A stretch of DNA of 53,830 nucleotides from Alphaproteobacteria bacterium (lineage in GTDB: Bacteria; Pseudomonadota; Alphaproteobacteria; Micropepsales; Micropepsaceae), in the NCBI GenBank assembly GCA_016124635.1, contig WGNJ01000028.1, forward strand, positions 1-53,830. The letters run 5' to 3'. The position numbers and the translations under genes are program-made. This document shows positions 35,346 through 44,918 of the stretch, one piece after another (the stretch's first letter is position 1; the number at the start of each line of letters is the position of its first letter). The notes beneath the pieces were generated by a model. That model saw only the letters and a list, made by a program, of their open reading frames with translations, did not search any database and had not been told where the DNA came from.

Positions 35346-36479
35346 CTATTGGCCCGGATCGCCGTCGACGCCCGGCCTGAAGCGATAGATGTGATACGGA
35401 CGCGCGGCGTCGATATGCGCCCGCGACTGAAGCATCACGTCCGGAATCGCGCTGTCCGCAACGTATAAGTACCCGGCCGGACCGAAGCTCAGCGAGTCCG
35501 GCCAACGAATGCGGCTGTCGCGGATGACCGTCTCGAGGCGGCCATCCAACGTCTTGCGCATCACGGCCGAGTGTTCGACATCGGTGATGTAAATGTTGCC
35601 TTGCGAGTCGTGGCTCAAGCCGTCGCTCAGGGGTTTCGGTCCCATGCTTTGGAGGCGCGCGGCGAGATCGGCATTGTCCAATCTTGGATCGCGCAGGTCG
35701 GCGGTGCGGATGCGAAACAACGTATCGTGGTTCATCGCAGCGTAGACGAGCCACTTACCGGTCGGGTCAAGCGTTATGCCGTCGACACCGGCCTTGAGTT
35801 CGATCAAGCCACCGAAGAAGCGCATGATGCGCACCGGATTGTTGATGACCCAGTTTTGCGGGAAGACCGACGAATGGCCCTCGAGCACGCGGCGAGCCGA
35901 TTGACTGGCGATGTCATAGACGACGATCGCCGGATTGCGGCGGAAGAAGCTGACGTCGGCGATGTAGATCGTCTTGCCGTCGGGCGCGATCGCCATGTCC
36001 TGAAGGTAGGAGCCGAGCGGGGCGATATCGCGGCTGAAAACGTGATCGTGGACGATCTTGCTTGTCGCGATGTCGAAGGCCAGCAGTCTCGCTTTGCGAA
36101 GGCCGTGGTAGCCTGAATCTATCGTCCACAACCGATCCTGATCGTCGATGCGAACGCCGAGCACGGTGTCGAACAGCGACTGCTGCGCGGCGCTCGGGAA
36201 AGGCTCGATCTTGTCCCCGCGCGCGACGAGCAGCTTGTTGGCGACGGGCTGGGATTCCGGATGCACGGTGAAAAAGATGCGCCCGTCGGCGGCGACGGCC
36301 ACATTGCCGATAGGCTCGTCGTAGGTGACGACCGACTGCAGCGCGGTGATCGGCAGAAGCGCTGGAGGCGGCGTAAACTCGTAAGTCTTGCCGTCGCCGT
36401 AGGTGACGCGGAGATACGCTGCCACGGCCAAGGCGACGAACAGTACAAAAAGGAATAAGCGGCCGAAAAACCGACCCAT
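35346..36479 (-). CDS. membrane-anchored beta-propeller protein (MRJP/yellow-like)
   Basis: This 377-aa protein has an N-terminal anchor ('FFGRLFLFVLFVALAVAAYL') and then six-bladed propeller repeats. Family marks are 'DDQDRLWTIDSGYHGLR', 'PDGKTIYIADVSFFRR', 'DGITLDPTGKWLVYAAM' and 'DSQGNIYITDVEHSAVM'. The last resembles SMP-30/gluconolactonase-type repeats. It is probably a periplasmic lactonase-like or ligand-binding protein. I chose ATG 36479, which begins the membrane anchor. It converges on the DUF1203 gene. Confidence 0.82.
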   Translation of the reverse strand: MGRFFGRLFLFVLFVALAVAAYLRVTYGDGKTYEFTPPPALLPITALQSVVTYDEPIGNVAVAADGRIFFTVHPESQPVANKLLVARGDKIEPFPSAAQQSLFDTVLGVRIDDQDRLWTIDSGYHGLRKARLLAFDIATSKIVHDHVFSRDIAPLGSYLQDMAIAPDGKTIYIADVSFFRRNPAIVVYDIASQSARRVLEGHSSVFPQNWVINNPVRIMRFFGGLIELKAGVDGITLDPTGKWLVYAAMNHDTLFRIRTADLRDPRLDNADLAARLQSMGPKPLSDGLSHDSQGNIYITDVEHSAVMRKTLDGRLETVIRDSRIRWPDSLSFGPAGYLYVADSAIPDVMLQSRAHIDAARPYHIYRFRPGVDGDPGQ

Positions 36480-36587
36480 CTCAACGCCCCAACACCCCGG
36501 CACCGCGCACAACATAGCACGGGCCGTGCGGTTCAAGCGTTGACGAATGATGCGCCGAGGGCCAGGTTCCGCGACCGAAGTGCAACC

Positions 36588-36923
36588 ATGAGTATGTCAA
36601 TGCAACGGCTTAAACCTGCGGCGTTAGTTTTGACCGCCCTCGTCGTCCTCGCCGCTTGCGACAACGGCGGCAACAAAGCGTCGACGCCGCCGAGCCCTCC
36701 AGTCAGCATGGCGTGCACAACGCCCGCGGAAGCCGGCAAGAAGGCGCAAGACATCACGCGCAAACTCGGCGAGGCACTGAGCGCCAAGCGCATCAGCGAC
36801 GATGACTTTCGCGCCTACACAGCGACGCTCGGCACGGGTCTTCAGGCATGGAGCGAGCGCCAAGATCTCAAAGGCTATTGCGCAGCTCTCGACAAGGTCG
36901 TGAACGACGCCGGTCTGCAATAG
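36588..36923 (+). CDS. small lipoprotein
   Basis: The 111-aa product begins 'MSMSMQRLKPAALVLTALVV' followed by a lipobox L-A-A-C, so it is a lipoprotein. The mature part is helical and charged ('EAGKKAQDITRKLGEALSAK'), with two further Cys ('MACTTPAE', 'GYCAALD'). No family is recognised. It is divergent from the propeller gene. Confidence 0.65.
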   Translation: MSMSMQRLKPAALVLTALVVLAACDNGGNKASTPPSPPVSMACTTPAEAGKKAQDITRKLGEALSAKRISDDDFRAYTATLGTGLQAWSERQDLKGYCAALDKVVNDAGLQ

Positions 36924-36929
36924 TGCGCA

Positions 36930-37280
36930 TCAACGAACACGTACCGTGCGCGCGAGTTGCAATACGAGAACCTGACGGCCGTCGCGCAGAACGATCACCT
37001 GAACTTTAGAATTCTGCGGACCCTGGAGTCCGCGCGCGAACCAATAGAACGGCGGACCGGCCTTTGCGTATGCACCGTCGATAGCAATGACGCCGTCACC
37101 GACCTTGAGTCCGGCTTGCGCCGCCGGCGATCCGGCAACAACGTTCGAGATGGTGGGAAACGGCTCGCCTTCGGTCAGCGAGGCGCCAATACCATAAAGA
37201 TCGTATGGCGGCGGAATGTCGGCTTTTGCTGCGCCGACGAACGAAAACAACACGAACATCAGTGCCACAAGGCGAAGCAT
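36930..37280 (-). CDS. exported PDZ-domain protein
   Basis: This 116-aa protein starts at an ATG with GGAGGG 5 nt upstream. A signal peptide ('LVALMFVLFSFVGAAKA') is followed by a single PDZ domain: 'PFPTISNVVAGSPAAQAGLK' holds the peptide-binding loop and 'VGDGVIAIDGAYA' the second strand pair. There is no protease domain, so it should act as a periplasmic adaptor. It converges on the lipoprotein gene. Confidence 0.8.
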   Translation of the reverse strand: MLRLVALMFVLFSFVGAAKADIPPPYDLYGIGASLTEGEPFPTISNVVAGSPAAQAGLKVGDGVIAIDGAYAKAGPPFYWFARGLQGPQNSKVQVIVLRDGRQVLVLQLARTVRVR

Positions 37281-37330
37281 CGTCACCCTCCAGAGAAGGG
37301 CGCGATCATTGCCGAACATCGCGGCCGTTG

Positions 37331-38062
37331 CTAGGCGGCATCGTGGAGAATGAGACCGAGTGTCATGCGATCTCCCGAACGCACCCGCGTCACGCCGTGG
37401 CGCAACGCGACGCGCTTGAAGCCGCGCGATGAACGGATGGGGCGCGTGTTCACCGCAAAGATCACAATGTCGCCCTGGTCCAAAGGCACAACCTCGGCTC
37501 GGCTTTGTGCGCGCGGCGCGCTTTCGACCAACACGAATTCCCCGCCCGTGAAATCGCTGCCCGGCTTGCTCAGCAATACGGCCCCTTGGATGGGGAATTG
37601 CGTTGCCCCGTAAAGATCTTGATGCAGGCGGTTGTAGTCGCCGGCGATGTATTTGAGCAGAAGCGGCGTCGGACGCTCTTGACCGGCGCGATGACAAATT
37701 TCCAGGAATTGATCGAGGCGCTCGGGGTAGCGCGTTTCGATGCCAAGCCGCTCGTTCCAAACGTTGGCAATCGGGGCCAGCACCGCGTAGAGGCTTTCAC
37801 GCAGTTCATCGACGAGCGCCGGAAGCGGATAGGCAAAGTACTGGTATTCGCCCTGACCGAACCCGTGACGCGCCATCACGACACGACTGCGGAAGAGATC
37901 GCCTCTGCCGTAAAGCGCTCGAATCTGCGCGCATTCTTGGTGGCTCAGAATCCCCTTGAGCACAGCGAAGCCGTTTGTGCTCAACTCGCGCTCGAGCAGT
38001 GTGGCGTCGAAGATCATGCGCGTTGATGCGTGTTGCTCCGCGCCTGCCTCTTGGACAGACAT
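37331..38062 (-). CDS. 2OG-Fe(II) oxygenase
   Basis: This 243-aa double-stranded beta-helix enzyme has the iron triad H147, D149 ('YNRLHQDLYG') and H222 ('ALRHGVTRVR'), with a following Arg for 2-oxoglutarate. It lies 3 nt after ada on the same strand, so it is almost surely in its operon. Genes of this kind often accompany ada, so an alkylation-damage role is likely. It is not a standard AlkB by sequence: it lacks the usual AlkB context and has a long helical N-terminus. Confidence 0.87.
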   Translation of the reverse strand: MSVQEAGAEQHASTRMIFDATLLERELSTNGFAVLKGILSHQECAQIRALYGRGDLFRSRVVMARHGFGQGEYQYFAYPLPALVDELRESLYAVLAPIANVWNERLGIETRYPERLDQFLEICHRAGQERPTPLLLKYIAGDYNRLHQDLYGATQFPIQGAVLLSKPGSDFTGGEFVLVESAPRAQSRAEVVPLDQGDIVIFAVNTRPIRSSRGFKRVALRHGVTRVRSGDRMTLGLILHDAA

Positions 38063-38065
38063 TGG

Positions 38066-39148
38066 TTACTCCGCCGCTTCTTTCTTCAGCAACGCCTGCT
38101 TGCGCTTGACGCCGTAGCCGTAGCCGCCCAACGCCCCATGCGCGCCGACGACGCGATGACACGGGATGGCCACGGCAAGAGGGTTCGCGCCGCAAGCATT
38201 GGCGACGGCACGCTGAGCCGTGGGCTTGCCGATCGCCTTAGCAATTTCGCCATATGTGCGCGTGCGGCCGACCGGAATACGGCGGAGCGCTTGCCAGACC
38301 CGCTCCTGAAAAGCCGTACCACGAATGTCGAGCGGCAGATCGATGCCGTCCTTCGGCTCCTCGACCAAGGCAACGACGCGCTTCAATTCCTTGTCGAGTG
38401 CACGGCCGGCGTCGACGAGCTTTGCCTTCGGGAAGTGCGATTGGACCGCGTCATGTGCAGCTTTGGCGCTGTCGCCGAAGGTCAAGGCACAAAGACCGCG
38501 ATCGCTCATCCCCACGCCGACATAGCCCAGCGACGAGCGCGCAATTCCGACGCGGATCGTCAACGCAACGCCTCCGCGCACCACGTCGCTCGGCTTCGCA
38601 CCGAGACGTCGGCTTGCCTCGTAGGCGCGGCTGGACGAATTGAAGCCTGCGTCGTAGAGCGCTGCGGTCACGGTCTCACCACGCTTCAAGCGCGCACGAA
38701 ACGCCTCGACGCGTTTTGCCAGCGCGTATTGGCGCGGCGACAAACCGGTCGCCTGTTTGAACAAGCGATGAAAACGGCCTTCGCTCAATCTCGCGTCGGC
38801 GGCCAAGTCGCCGACGGACGGTATCGTCTCGTCGCGCTCGATACGACGACATGCGCGCGTGATGAGCTTGGCCACGCGTTCGCGCTCGGACGCGTCATCG
38901 GGCTTGCAACGCAGACAGGCGCGATAGCCGGCTTTGCGTGCGTCGCCGATCGTCTTGAAGAACTCGACGTTCGCACGCTTTGCCGGTCGAGCCGGGCAAA
39001 CGGGGCGGCAGTAGATGCCTGTCGTCTTTACGGCGACGATGAACTTGCCGTCTGCGGCCACGTCGCGGGCGCGAAAGGCGTTCCAACGGTCGTCGTCGCT
39101 CGCGTAGGATTCCGGGCCTGTCATAGCAGCCGCCTCTTCTCTCAACAT
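38066..39148 (-). CDS. ada: bifunctional Ada: methyl-phosphotriester sensor, AraC activator and O6-methylguanine methyltransferase
   Basis: The protein has about 360 aa. The N-terminal zinc domain has Cys in 'GIYCRPVCPARP' and 'GYRACLRCKPD', the four ligands of which the first accepts methyl from phosphotriesters. An AraC-type HTH follows ('SVGDLAADARLSEGRFHRLF'), then the methyltransferase domain with its active Cys in 'AIPCHRVVGAHGALGGYG'. Methylated Ada activates its own operon, here with the 2OG oxygenase. The start could be ATG 39148 or 39124; both have purine-rich upstream sequence, and I give the first. Confidence 0.95.
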   Translation of the reverse strand: MLREEAAAMTGPESYASDDDRWNAFRARDVAADGKFIVAVKTTGIYCRPVCPARPAKRANVEFFKTIGDARKAGYRACLRCKPDDASERERVAKLITRACRRIERDETIPSVGDLAADARLSEGRFHRLFKQATGLSPRQYALAKRVEAFRARLKRGETVTAALYDAGFNSSSRAYEASRRLGAKPSDVVRGGVALTIRVGIARSSLGYVGVGMSDRGLCALTFGDSAKAAHDAVQSHFPKAKLVDAGRALDKELKRVVALVEEPKDGIDLPLDIRGTAFQERVWQALRRIPVGRTRTYGEIAKAIGKPTAQRAVANACGANPLAVAIPCHRVVGAHGALGGYGYGVKRKQALLKKEAAE

Positions 39149-39382
39149 CTTAGAGCCTTCCTTCGGTCTGACCCGCAAGATGGGAGCTGAGCCCGTGATT
39201 CACACCCCGGTTTCTGACGCCAAATCGAACCTGAGAACCGGCCGAGCTGCCGGGGACGTTTCGGCAGCACAGCATCGTTAACGCGGATCACGGCTCCCGA
39301 TCTTTTCCTTAACAGCGCGATGCATGTGCTCGGTGGCGCCGCGAGTGCTAGGGTTTCGCCGACACCTTCGATGGAGACGGAC

Positions 39383-39835
39383 GTGCGCATTCTAGCCGCC
39401 ACACTTATTCTTGCCGCGGGCACCGCGACGGCGTTTGCGGGGCAGCCTTCAGCTGTTCTGCCCCATCCGACCTACCGACCGAACCTGCCGATCTCGGTGG
39501 CGTCGAATTCGGCGCGGGCGGCGGACGAGATACCGGACGCGTGCGAACTGAAGCGCGTGATGCGCATCGACGACGGCGTTGCAAAGGCGATCCGGCACGG
39601 CGTTGCGTTCGATGCCTTCGGCCAAGCCGAGAGCGCGGGATGGAAACACGCGCAGCTTGTCCTCGCTTACCAAGAGCACGGCGTCGCGACGGTCGACTTC
39701 GTCGCCTGCAGGCCGGAAGCGTCGGCGCAGGTGGCGACGCCGGTCGAGACGCATATGGGTCTTGGGCTCGCGCCCGACACGCGCCGCGTCGTCATTCGCA
39801 CGCGCACGAATACACTGAGCGTCGAAGTCCGCTAA
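39383..39835 (+). CDS. exported hypothetical protein
   Basis: Starting at the GTG at 39383 (GGAG 7 nt upstream) gives 150 aa with a signal peptide ('VRILAATLILAAGTATAFAG'). The alternative ATG 39371 lacks a ribosome site. The mature protein has two Cys ('DACELKRVM', 'VACRPEA') and a 'VRIDDGVAKAIRHGVAFDAF'-like helical centre, though none of it matches a family I know. It is divergent from ada. Confidence 0.65.
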   Translation: MRILAATLILAAGTATAFAGQPSAVLPHPTYRPNLPISVASNSARAADEIPDACELKRVMRIDDGVAKAIRHGVAFDAFGQAESAGWKHAQLVLAYQEHGVATVDFVACRPEASAQVATPVETHMGLGLAPDTRRVVIRTRTNTLSVEVR

Positions 39836-39838
39836 GCG

Positions 39839-40924
39839 TCAGACGATCACTTTGCGAACGCCGGCAGCGCTGATCGCGATGTCGGCGAATTTCGCGTCGC
39901 CGTGGCGGCGCTGGAAGACGCTGTTGGCGATCAGCCAGACGCGCACAATCTTTGCCGGCAACGCGCCCCCGATCGCTTGTGCGTAATCGGGCTTGAGCTG
40001 ACGCTTCTCGGATTGCCATTGGCCGAGGCCGTCGCGGCCTGATCGCACGACCCAGTGTGTCTCGCGCTTATCCCACCAGGGCAGCGGGCACTTGAAGACC
40101 GTGTCGACCGGGAGCTCCGAGCTCCAATAGTACGTCAGGTCTTGGCCGTTATCGAATTCGACCGCCATCGAAAGGTAATCGTGCGTGGGCTGGATGTGCT
40201 CCGGCAAGTTCGAGGGAAGCCTGTCGACGCACCAGCGCCATTCGAGCGTCGCGCTATCGTCAAGCGGAATTTCGACCGGATATTGCAGAATGCCGACGTC
40301 GCCGTGCGTATGGACGTGTATGCATGGCTTGCCGTCGCATTGCGCCGCCTCGTAGATCGAACCATCGCCGAGCCGCCAGAGATAGGACCAGCCGCCTGGC
40401 TTCCGCGATTGAAGTGCCTGTTTTTCGCCGGCATCTTTTGCCACGATGATATCGACCGTGCCGGTCGCGCCTGTGCGCGGTACGCTTGAATCGAAATCGC
40501 CACGCTCGCTTGCCCATTCTCCCGGCGGCTTGAGACAGAACTCGAGTTCGCCGTCAGCCCACGCTTCGATCGTTGCGGTGGCTGCCGGTATTTTTTGGAT
40601 CGGTGCCTGATTTCCGATGCGGAGCCATAGCGCAGTGACTGGAGTTGCGCCGACAGAAAGCGGTTTCGATATCCACACCGCGCCATCGGCGTAGACCGAG
40701 AAATGCTCTCCCTTGCTCAGGATAAGACCAGACCTAGTCCACGAATCCGTCGCAGACAGCTTCAGGGTGCGCGTGTTCGGATCCGAGCGAAGTCTTTGCG
40801 CCAGCGCGTCGGTCGAACTCGCATTGCCAAAGGTCTCTTGAATTGCCTTGCGATTTGCGAGCTGCTGCCAGGCGAAGCGCAGGAACGTGCCCGCGCCGCT
40901 TGGCGCTTTCTTGATCTGGCTCAT
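39839..40924 (-). CDS. DUF3047-family protein
   Basis: This 361-aa protein overlaps the upstream aldo/keto reductase gene by ATGA (40921-40924). The C-terminal half has the DUF3047 layout: 'CIHVHTHGDVGILQYPVEIP', 'LEWRWCVDRLPSNLPE', 'YLSMAVEFDNGQDLTYYWSS'. The N-terminal ~140 residues ('HFSVYADGAVWISKPLSVG') look like a beta-sandwich. No signal peptide is visible. Function unknown; the coupled reductase suggests a shared pathway. Confidence 0.82.
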   Translation of the reverse strand: MSQIKKAPSGAGTFLRFAWQQLANRKAIQETFGNASSTDALAQRLRSDPNTRTLKLSATDSWTRSGLILSKGEHFSVYADGAVWISKPLSVGATPVTALWLRIGNQAPIQKIPAATATIEAWADGELEFCLKPPGEWASERGDFDSSVPRTGATGTVDIIVAKDAGEKQALQSRKPGGWSYLWRLGDGSIYEAAQCDGKPCIHVHTHGDVGILQYPVEIPLDDSATLEWRWCVDRLPSNLPEHIQPTHDYLSMAVEFDNGQDLTYYWSSELPVDTVFKCPLPWWDKRETHWVVRSGRDGLGQWQSEKRQLKPDYAQAIGGALPAKIVRVWLIANSVFQRRHGDAKFADIAISAAGVRKVIV

Positions 40925-41946
40925 GCGAAGGGCAAGCGCTCCGCGCTCTGACGCTCGAGCATCCAACCCGGATATTCGCGCGGCAGCGCCGACACCTTGT
41001 CGAGTGTCGTCAGCTCCTCCGGTGTCAGCTTCACTTCAGTCGCCGCCAGATTGTCCGCGAGCTGCTCTTCGGTCTTGGCGCCGATGATCACGCTGGTGAC
41101 GTGCCGCTGGTGCAGAAGCCAGGCAAGCGCGATGCGCGCGACCGAGCAGTCGCGCTGCTTTGCCATCGGACGCATCGCGTCGATGCAAGCGAAAGCGCGA
41201 TCCTTGTCCACGGGCGGGAAGTCAAAGGCCGTACGTCGCGCGTCGTTCGGACCGGCTTGATCCTTAGAGAATTTGCCGGAGAGGAACCCACCGGCGAGCG
41301 GGCTCCAGGGCATGATCGCGAGCTTCTGGTCGTGCGCCAGCGGCACGATCTCGCGCTCGATGTCGCGACCCGCAATCGAGTAATACATCTGAGCCGACTC
41401 GAAGCGGGCGAAGCCGCGCCGGTCCGACGTCCAGAGCGCTTTGGTCGCTTCCCAGGCTGCAAGATTGCAGAAGCCGAGGTAGCGGACCTTGCCGGCGCGG
41501 ACGAGATCGTTGAGCGCTTCCAACGTTTCCTCGATCGGCGTAACCGGATCGCGGCCGTGAATCTGATAAAGATCGATGTAGTCGAGACCGAGACGCTTCA
41601 GGCTGGCATCGGCCTGCGCCATGACGTGCTTACGCGAGAGACCCGCGCCGTTGGGCTTGTCGGCCATCCGCCCCAAAACCTTCGTCGCCACAACGACATC
41701 GTCGCGAGAGAGGCCGACATCTTTCAGTGATTGGCCGAATATCTTTTCGGAAACGCCGAAGGAATAGGCATTGGCAGTGTCGAAGAAGTTGACTCCGGCG
41801 TCGAACGCCGTCTTCACCAGCGTGTTGGCCGCCTGTTGATCTTGCTTGCCGACGACTTGCCAGAAGCCTTCGCCGCCGAAGGTCATCGTACCGAAGCAGA
41901 TTTCCGACACGAGCATTCCGGTGCGGCCGAGCTTGCGATAGCGCAT
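40921..41946 (-). CDS. aldo/keto reductase
   Basis: This 341-aa TIM-barrel NADPH enzyme has its catalytic tetrad visible as D56 and Y61 ('FFDTANAYSFGVSE'), K89 ('VVVATKVLG') and H130 ('LYQIHGRDP'). The C-terminal 'VIIGAKTEEQLADNLAATEV' is the cofactor-binding end. The start is set at 41946, where 'MRYRKLGRTG' begins; the longer frame has no such sense. It is divergent from the MFS gene and coupled to DUF3047. Confidence 0.93.
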   Translation of the reverse strand: MRYRKLGRTGMLVSEICFGTMTFGGEGFWQVVGKQDQQAANTLVKTAFDAGVNFFDTANAYSFGVSEKIFGQSLKDVGLSRDDVVVATKVLGRMADKPNGAGLSRKHVMAQADASLKRLGLDYIDLYQIHGRDPVTPIEETLEALNDLVRAGKVRYLGFCNLAAWEATKALWTSDRRGFARFESAQMYYSIAGRDIEREIVPLAHDQKLAIMPWSPLAGGFLSGKFSKDQAGPNDARRTAFDFPPVDKDRAFACIDAMRPMAKQRDCSVARIALAWLLHQRHVTSVIIGAKTEEQLADNLAATEVKLTPEELTTLDKVSALPREYPGWMLERQSAERLPFA

Positions 41947-42063
41947 GAGAACGATCCTTGAAATGAGTGAGCGGCCGGACCTTAGCCTGAAGTACGCGCG
42001 TTGAAAACGTGCCGAGCGGTTCCCCACGCTTGGCAACGGCGCGGAAGACGTTAGTGTCGGCCC

Positions 42064-43266
42064 ATGCAACAAAAACGTTCGGCCTACGATCAGGTGCCGC
42101 GCGGCGTGTGGGCGCTCGGGTTCGTTTCGCTGTTCATGGATATCTCATCCGAGATGATCCACAGCCTGCTGCCGGTCTTCTTGATGACGGGCCTCGGCGC
42201 GAGCGCAATTCTTGTCGGTCTGATCGAAGGGATCGGCGAGGGGACGGCTTCGATCGTCAAGATCTTTTCCGGCTATGTCAGCGACTGGCTCGGCAAGCGG
42301 AAGCTTTTGGCGCTGATCGGATACGGGCTCGGCACATTGACGAAGCCGGTGTTCGCGCTCGCCCTCACGCCGTACGAGGTATTGGCGGCACGCTTCATCG
42401 ATCGTGTGGGAAAGGGCATTCGCGGCGCCCCGCGCGACGCGCTCGTCGCGGACATGACGCCCGCCAGCGTTCGCGGCGCTGCTTTTGGCGTGCGCCAAGC
42501 GCTCGACACTGTCGGGGCGTTCACCGGCCCCGCTCTCGCGATCGCGCTCATGTGGCTTTACGCCGACAACATGCGCGCCGTGTTCTGGTGGGCGATCGTT
42601 CCCGGCCTGATCGCAGTCGCGCTCCTGTTCATGGGCGTCGAGGACGTCAGCGAAAAGGTGACCAAGCCAGCGGCGCGCCCTCCCATTAATTGGCGGTCGG
42701 CCGCGGAGCTCGGCGCGCCGTTCTGGACCGTCACGACAATCGGCGCGGTCTTCGCGATGGCAAGGTTCAGCGAAGCTTTCTTGGTCCTGCGCGCGCAAAA
42801 CGTTGGTCTGTCCATAGCACTCGTCCCGCTGATCATGATGGCAATGAATGCGACCTATGCCGCGCTGACGGGTCCGATTGGCGCGCTGTCCGACCGGATC
42901 GGGCGGTACGGGTTGTTGGGTGCCGGGCTCATCGTTCTGATCTTGGCCGACGTTGTCTTGGCGCTTTGGTCGAGCGTGACCGGTGCGTTCGTCGGCGCCG
43001 CGTTTTGGGGCGTGCATATGGGGTTGACGCAAGGGTTGCTCGCGACACTCGTCGCGGACACCGCGCCAACGCACCTGCGAGGAACAGCATTCGGCGTCTT
43101 CAATTTGATCGGAGGGATTGCCACGCTCCTTGCGAGTGCAGTCGCCGGCGCGCTTTGGGAAACGATCGGCCCCGGCTCGACGTTCATAGCCGGTGCCGCT
43201 TTCGCATGCGTCGCGCTTGCCGGGTTGGCCCTGCATGAGCGCCGCAAGCTTTCGCAGGCGCAATAG
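42064..43266 (+). CDS. MFS transporter
   Basis: This 400-aa protein has twelve predicted membrane helices. The first contains 'FVSLFMDISSEMIHSLLPVF', a start typical of a drug/sugar-type MFS subgroup. The loop 'SDWLGKRKLLALIGYG' between helices 2 and 3 matches the MFS signature. 'RFIDRVGKGIRGAPRDALVA' follows, a charged motif seen in this subgroup. Substrate unknown. Confidence 0.92.
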   Translation: MQQKRSAYDQVPRGVWALGFVSLFMDISSEMIHSLLPVFLMTGLGASAILVGLIEGIGEGTASIVKIFSGYVSDWLGKRKLLALIGYGLGTLTKPVFALALTPYEVLAARFIDRVGKGIRGAPRDALVADMTPASVRGAAFGVRQALDTVGAFTGPALAIALMWLYADNMRAVFWWAIVPGLIAVALLFMGVEDVSEKVTKPAARPPINWRSAAELGAPFWTVTTIGAVFAMARFSEAFLVLRAQNVGLSIALVPLIMMAMNATYAALTGPIGALSDRIGRYGLLGAGLIVLILADVVLALWSSVTGAFVGAAFWGVHMGLTQGLLATLVADTAPTHLRGTAFGVFNLIGGIATLLASAVAGALWETIGPGSTFIAGAAFACVALAGLALHERRKLSQAQ

Positions 43267-43402
43267 AAACCGCGTCGTCGATGCCACGACGGTCTGAAGA
43301 ATTGCAGCCAGACTGACGCCGTTGCGTGGCAAGCCCCTGATTCGCATGGCAAACTCGGCACAGGGATTCGTGCTCGCGCAGAGAGAGGACTCAGGAAAAC
43401 CG

Positions 43403-44845
43403 ATGACCGCAAACACCACCGATTCGACTCCGGTCACTGCTGGCGAGCAAGCCGAGCTCAGGCGCGCTCTAGGGCCCTTTCACCTGACGGCGCTTGGCAT
43501 CGGAGCCATTATCGGCGCCGGTATTTTCGTGATCACCGGCCACGCGGCGCAGGAGTACGCGGGTCCAGGCATCATGATCTCGTTCATCATCGCCGGCGTC
43601 GGATGTGCGTTCGCCGGGCTGTGCTATGCCGAGTTCGCATCGATGATCCCGGTTGCCGGCAGCGCATACACCTACACGTATGCGACGCTCGGCCGCTTCA
43701 TGGCATGGGTCATCGGCTGGGACTTGATCCTCGAATATTTGGCGGCGGGCGGCGCAGTATCGTCTGGTTGGTCAAGCTATTTCGTCGCGATGATGAAGAA
43801 CATCGGCGTCACGATTCCCGCTGAGTTCGCGCATGCGCCGCTCGATATCGGCGCAGGCGGAGCAGTCGTCGCAACAGGCGCAATCCTGAATGTGCCCGCT
43901 GTCGTGCTGATCGCTTTCGTCACGACGCTTCTCGTCATCGGCGTACGACAGTCGGCGACGTTCAACGGCATCATGGTGCTGATCAAGCTTTCGATCGTAT
44001 TGCTGGTGATCATCTTCGGCCTGCCGCTGATCAAACCGGAAAACCTACAGCCGTTCATCCCACCGCATACGGAAGGCTGGCACTACGGTTGGTGGGGTGT
44101 GCTGCGTGCGTCGGGCGTTATCTTCTTCGCCTACATCGGATTTGATGCCGTTTCCGTAGCGGCGCACGAAGCCAAGAATCCGCAACGCGACATGCCAATC
44201 GGGATTCTGGGTTCACTCGTCATCTGCACGGTGCTCTACATCCTGATGTCGCTGACAGTGACGGGACTTGCCCACTATTCCACCCTTGGCGTCGACAACC
44301 CGGTGTCGTTTGCCGTTGCACAAGCCGGACCTCAGATCGCGTGGCTCGAACCGTACGTGAACGTGGCGGCGGTCGTCGGACTTGGCACGGTCGTGCTCGT
44401 GCTCCTCTACGGTCAGTCGCGCATCTTCTATGCGATGGCGAGCGACAATCTGCTGCCGCAGATGTTTGCCGCGGTGCACCCGACATTCCGTACGCCATGG
44501 CGCGGCACGCTTGTGACCGGCGTGTTTGCCGGCCTGCTCGGCGGCGTGCTGCCGCTCAGCATACTCGGCGAACTCGTATCGATCGGCACGCTGGCCGCCT
44601 TCGTGCTCGTCTCCGTCGGCATCATCGTGCTTCGCTCGACCAAACCCAACGCGCCGCGGCCGTTCCGGACACCGTTCGTGCCTCTCGTCCCAATTCTTTC
44701 GGTATTGGTGTGCGGCGCGATGATGGTCTGGTTGCCGGCGGACACCTGGATCCGCTTGGCCGTTTGGTTCTTCATCGGCCTCGTCATCTACGCCGTCTAT
44801 GGATCGCGGCGCACGGCGACACCGAAGTGGACCTTGCCGGACTAG
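43403..44845 (+). CDS. APC-family amino-acid permease
   Basis: This 480-aa protein starts at an ATG with AGGA upstream. Twelve helices are expected. The first holds the substrate-binding 'IGAIIGAGIFVITGHAA', followed by 'GIMISFIIAGVGCAFAGLCY', 'FASMIPVAGSAYTYTYATLG' and 'FFAYIGFDAVSVAAHEAKNP'. These mark the cationic/neutral amino-acid transporter branch (YfnA/CAT-like). An intrinsic terminator-like hairpin follows. Confidence 0.93.
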   Translation: MTANTTDSTPVTAGEQAELRRALGPFHLTALGIGAIIGAGIFVITGHAAQEYAGPGIMISFIIAGVGCAFAGLCYAEFASMIPVAGSAYTYTYATLGRFMAWVIGWDLILEYLAAGGAVSSGWSSYFVAMMKNIGVTIPAEFAHAPLDIGAGGAVVATGAILNVPAVVLIAFVTTLLVIGVRQSATFNGIMVLIKLSIVLLVIIFGLPLIKPENLQPFIPPHTEGWHYGWWGVLRASGVIFFAYIGFDAVSVAAHEAKNPQRDMPIGILGSLVICTVLYILMSLTVTGLAHYSTLGVDNPVSFAVAQAGPQIAWLEPYVNVAAVVGLGTVVLVLLYGQSRIFYAMASDNLLPQMFAAVHPTFRTPWRGTLVTGVFAGLLGGVLPLSILGELVSIGTLAAFVLVSVGIIVLRSTKPNAPRPFRTPFVPLVPILSVLVCGAMMVWLPADTWIRLAVWFFIGLVIYAVYGSRRTATPKWTLPD

Positions 44846-44875
44846 GGCGCCGTCAAGCCCAGCAGTTCAAACAAC

Positions 44876-44906
44876 GACCCTCGGCACACACAGTGAACCG
44901 AGGGTC
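44876..44906. terminator. hairpin between permease and DUF1328 gene
   Basis: GACCCTCGG and CCGAGGGTC form a perfect 9-bp stem with a 13-nt loop, ending in a short TTT. It lies 31 bp after the permease stop and 13 bp beyond the end of the convergent DUF1328 gene, so it could end both transcripts. Confidence 0.6.
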
Positions 44907-44918
44907 TTTGCTGTTCGG

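Noticed and set aside
38030..39190. A 386-codon plus-strand open frame opposite ada
   Set aside because: Antisense shadow of ada; no recognisable domain, atypical composition.
42145..43437. A 430-codon complement-strand open frame opposite the MFS gene
   Set aside because: Antisense shadow; the MFS frame has twelve membrane helices and family motifs while this one is charged and featureless.
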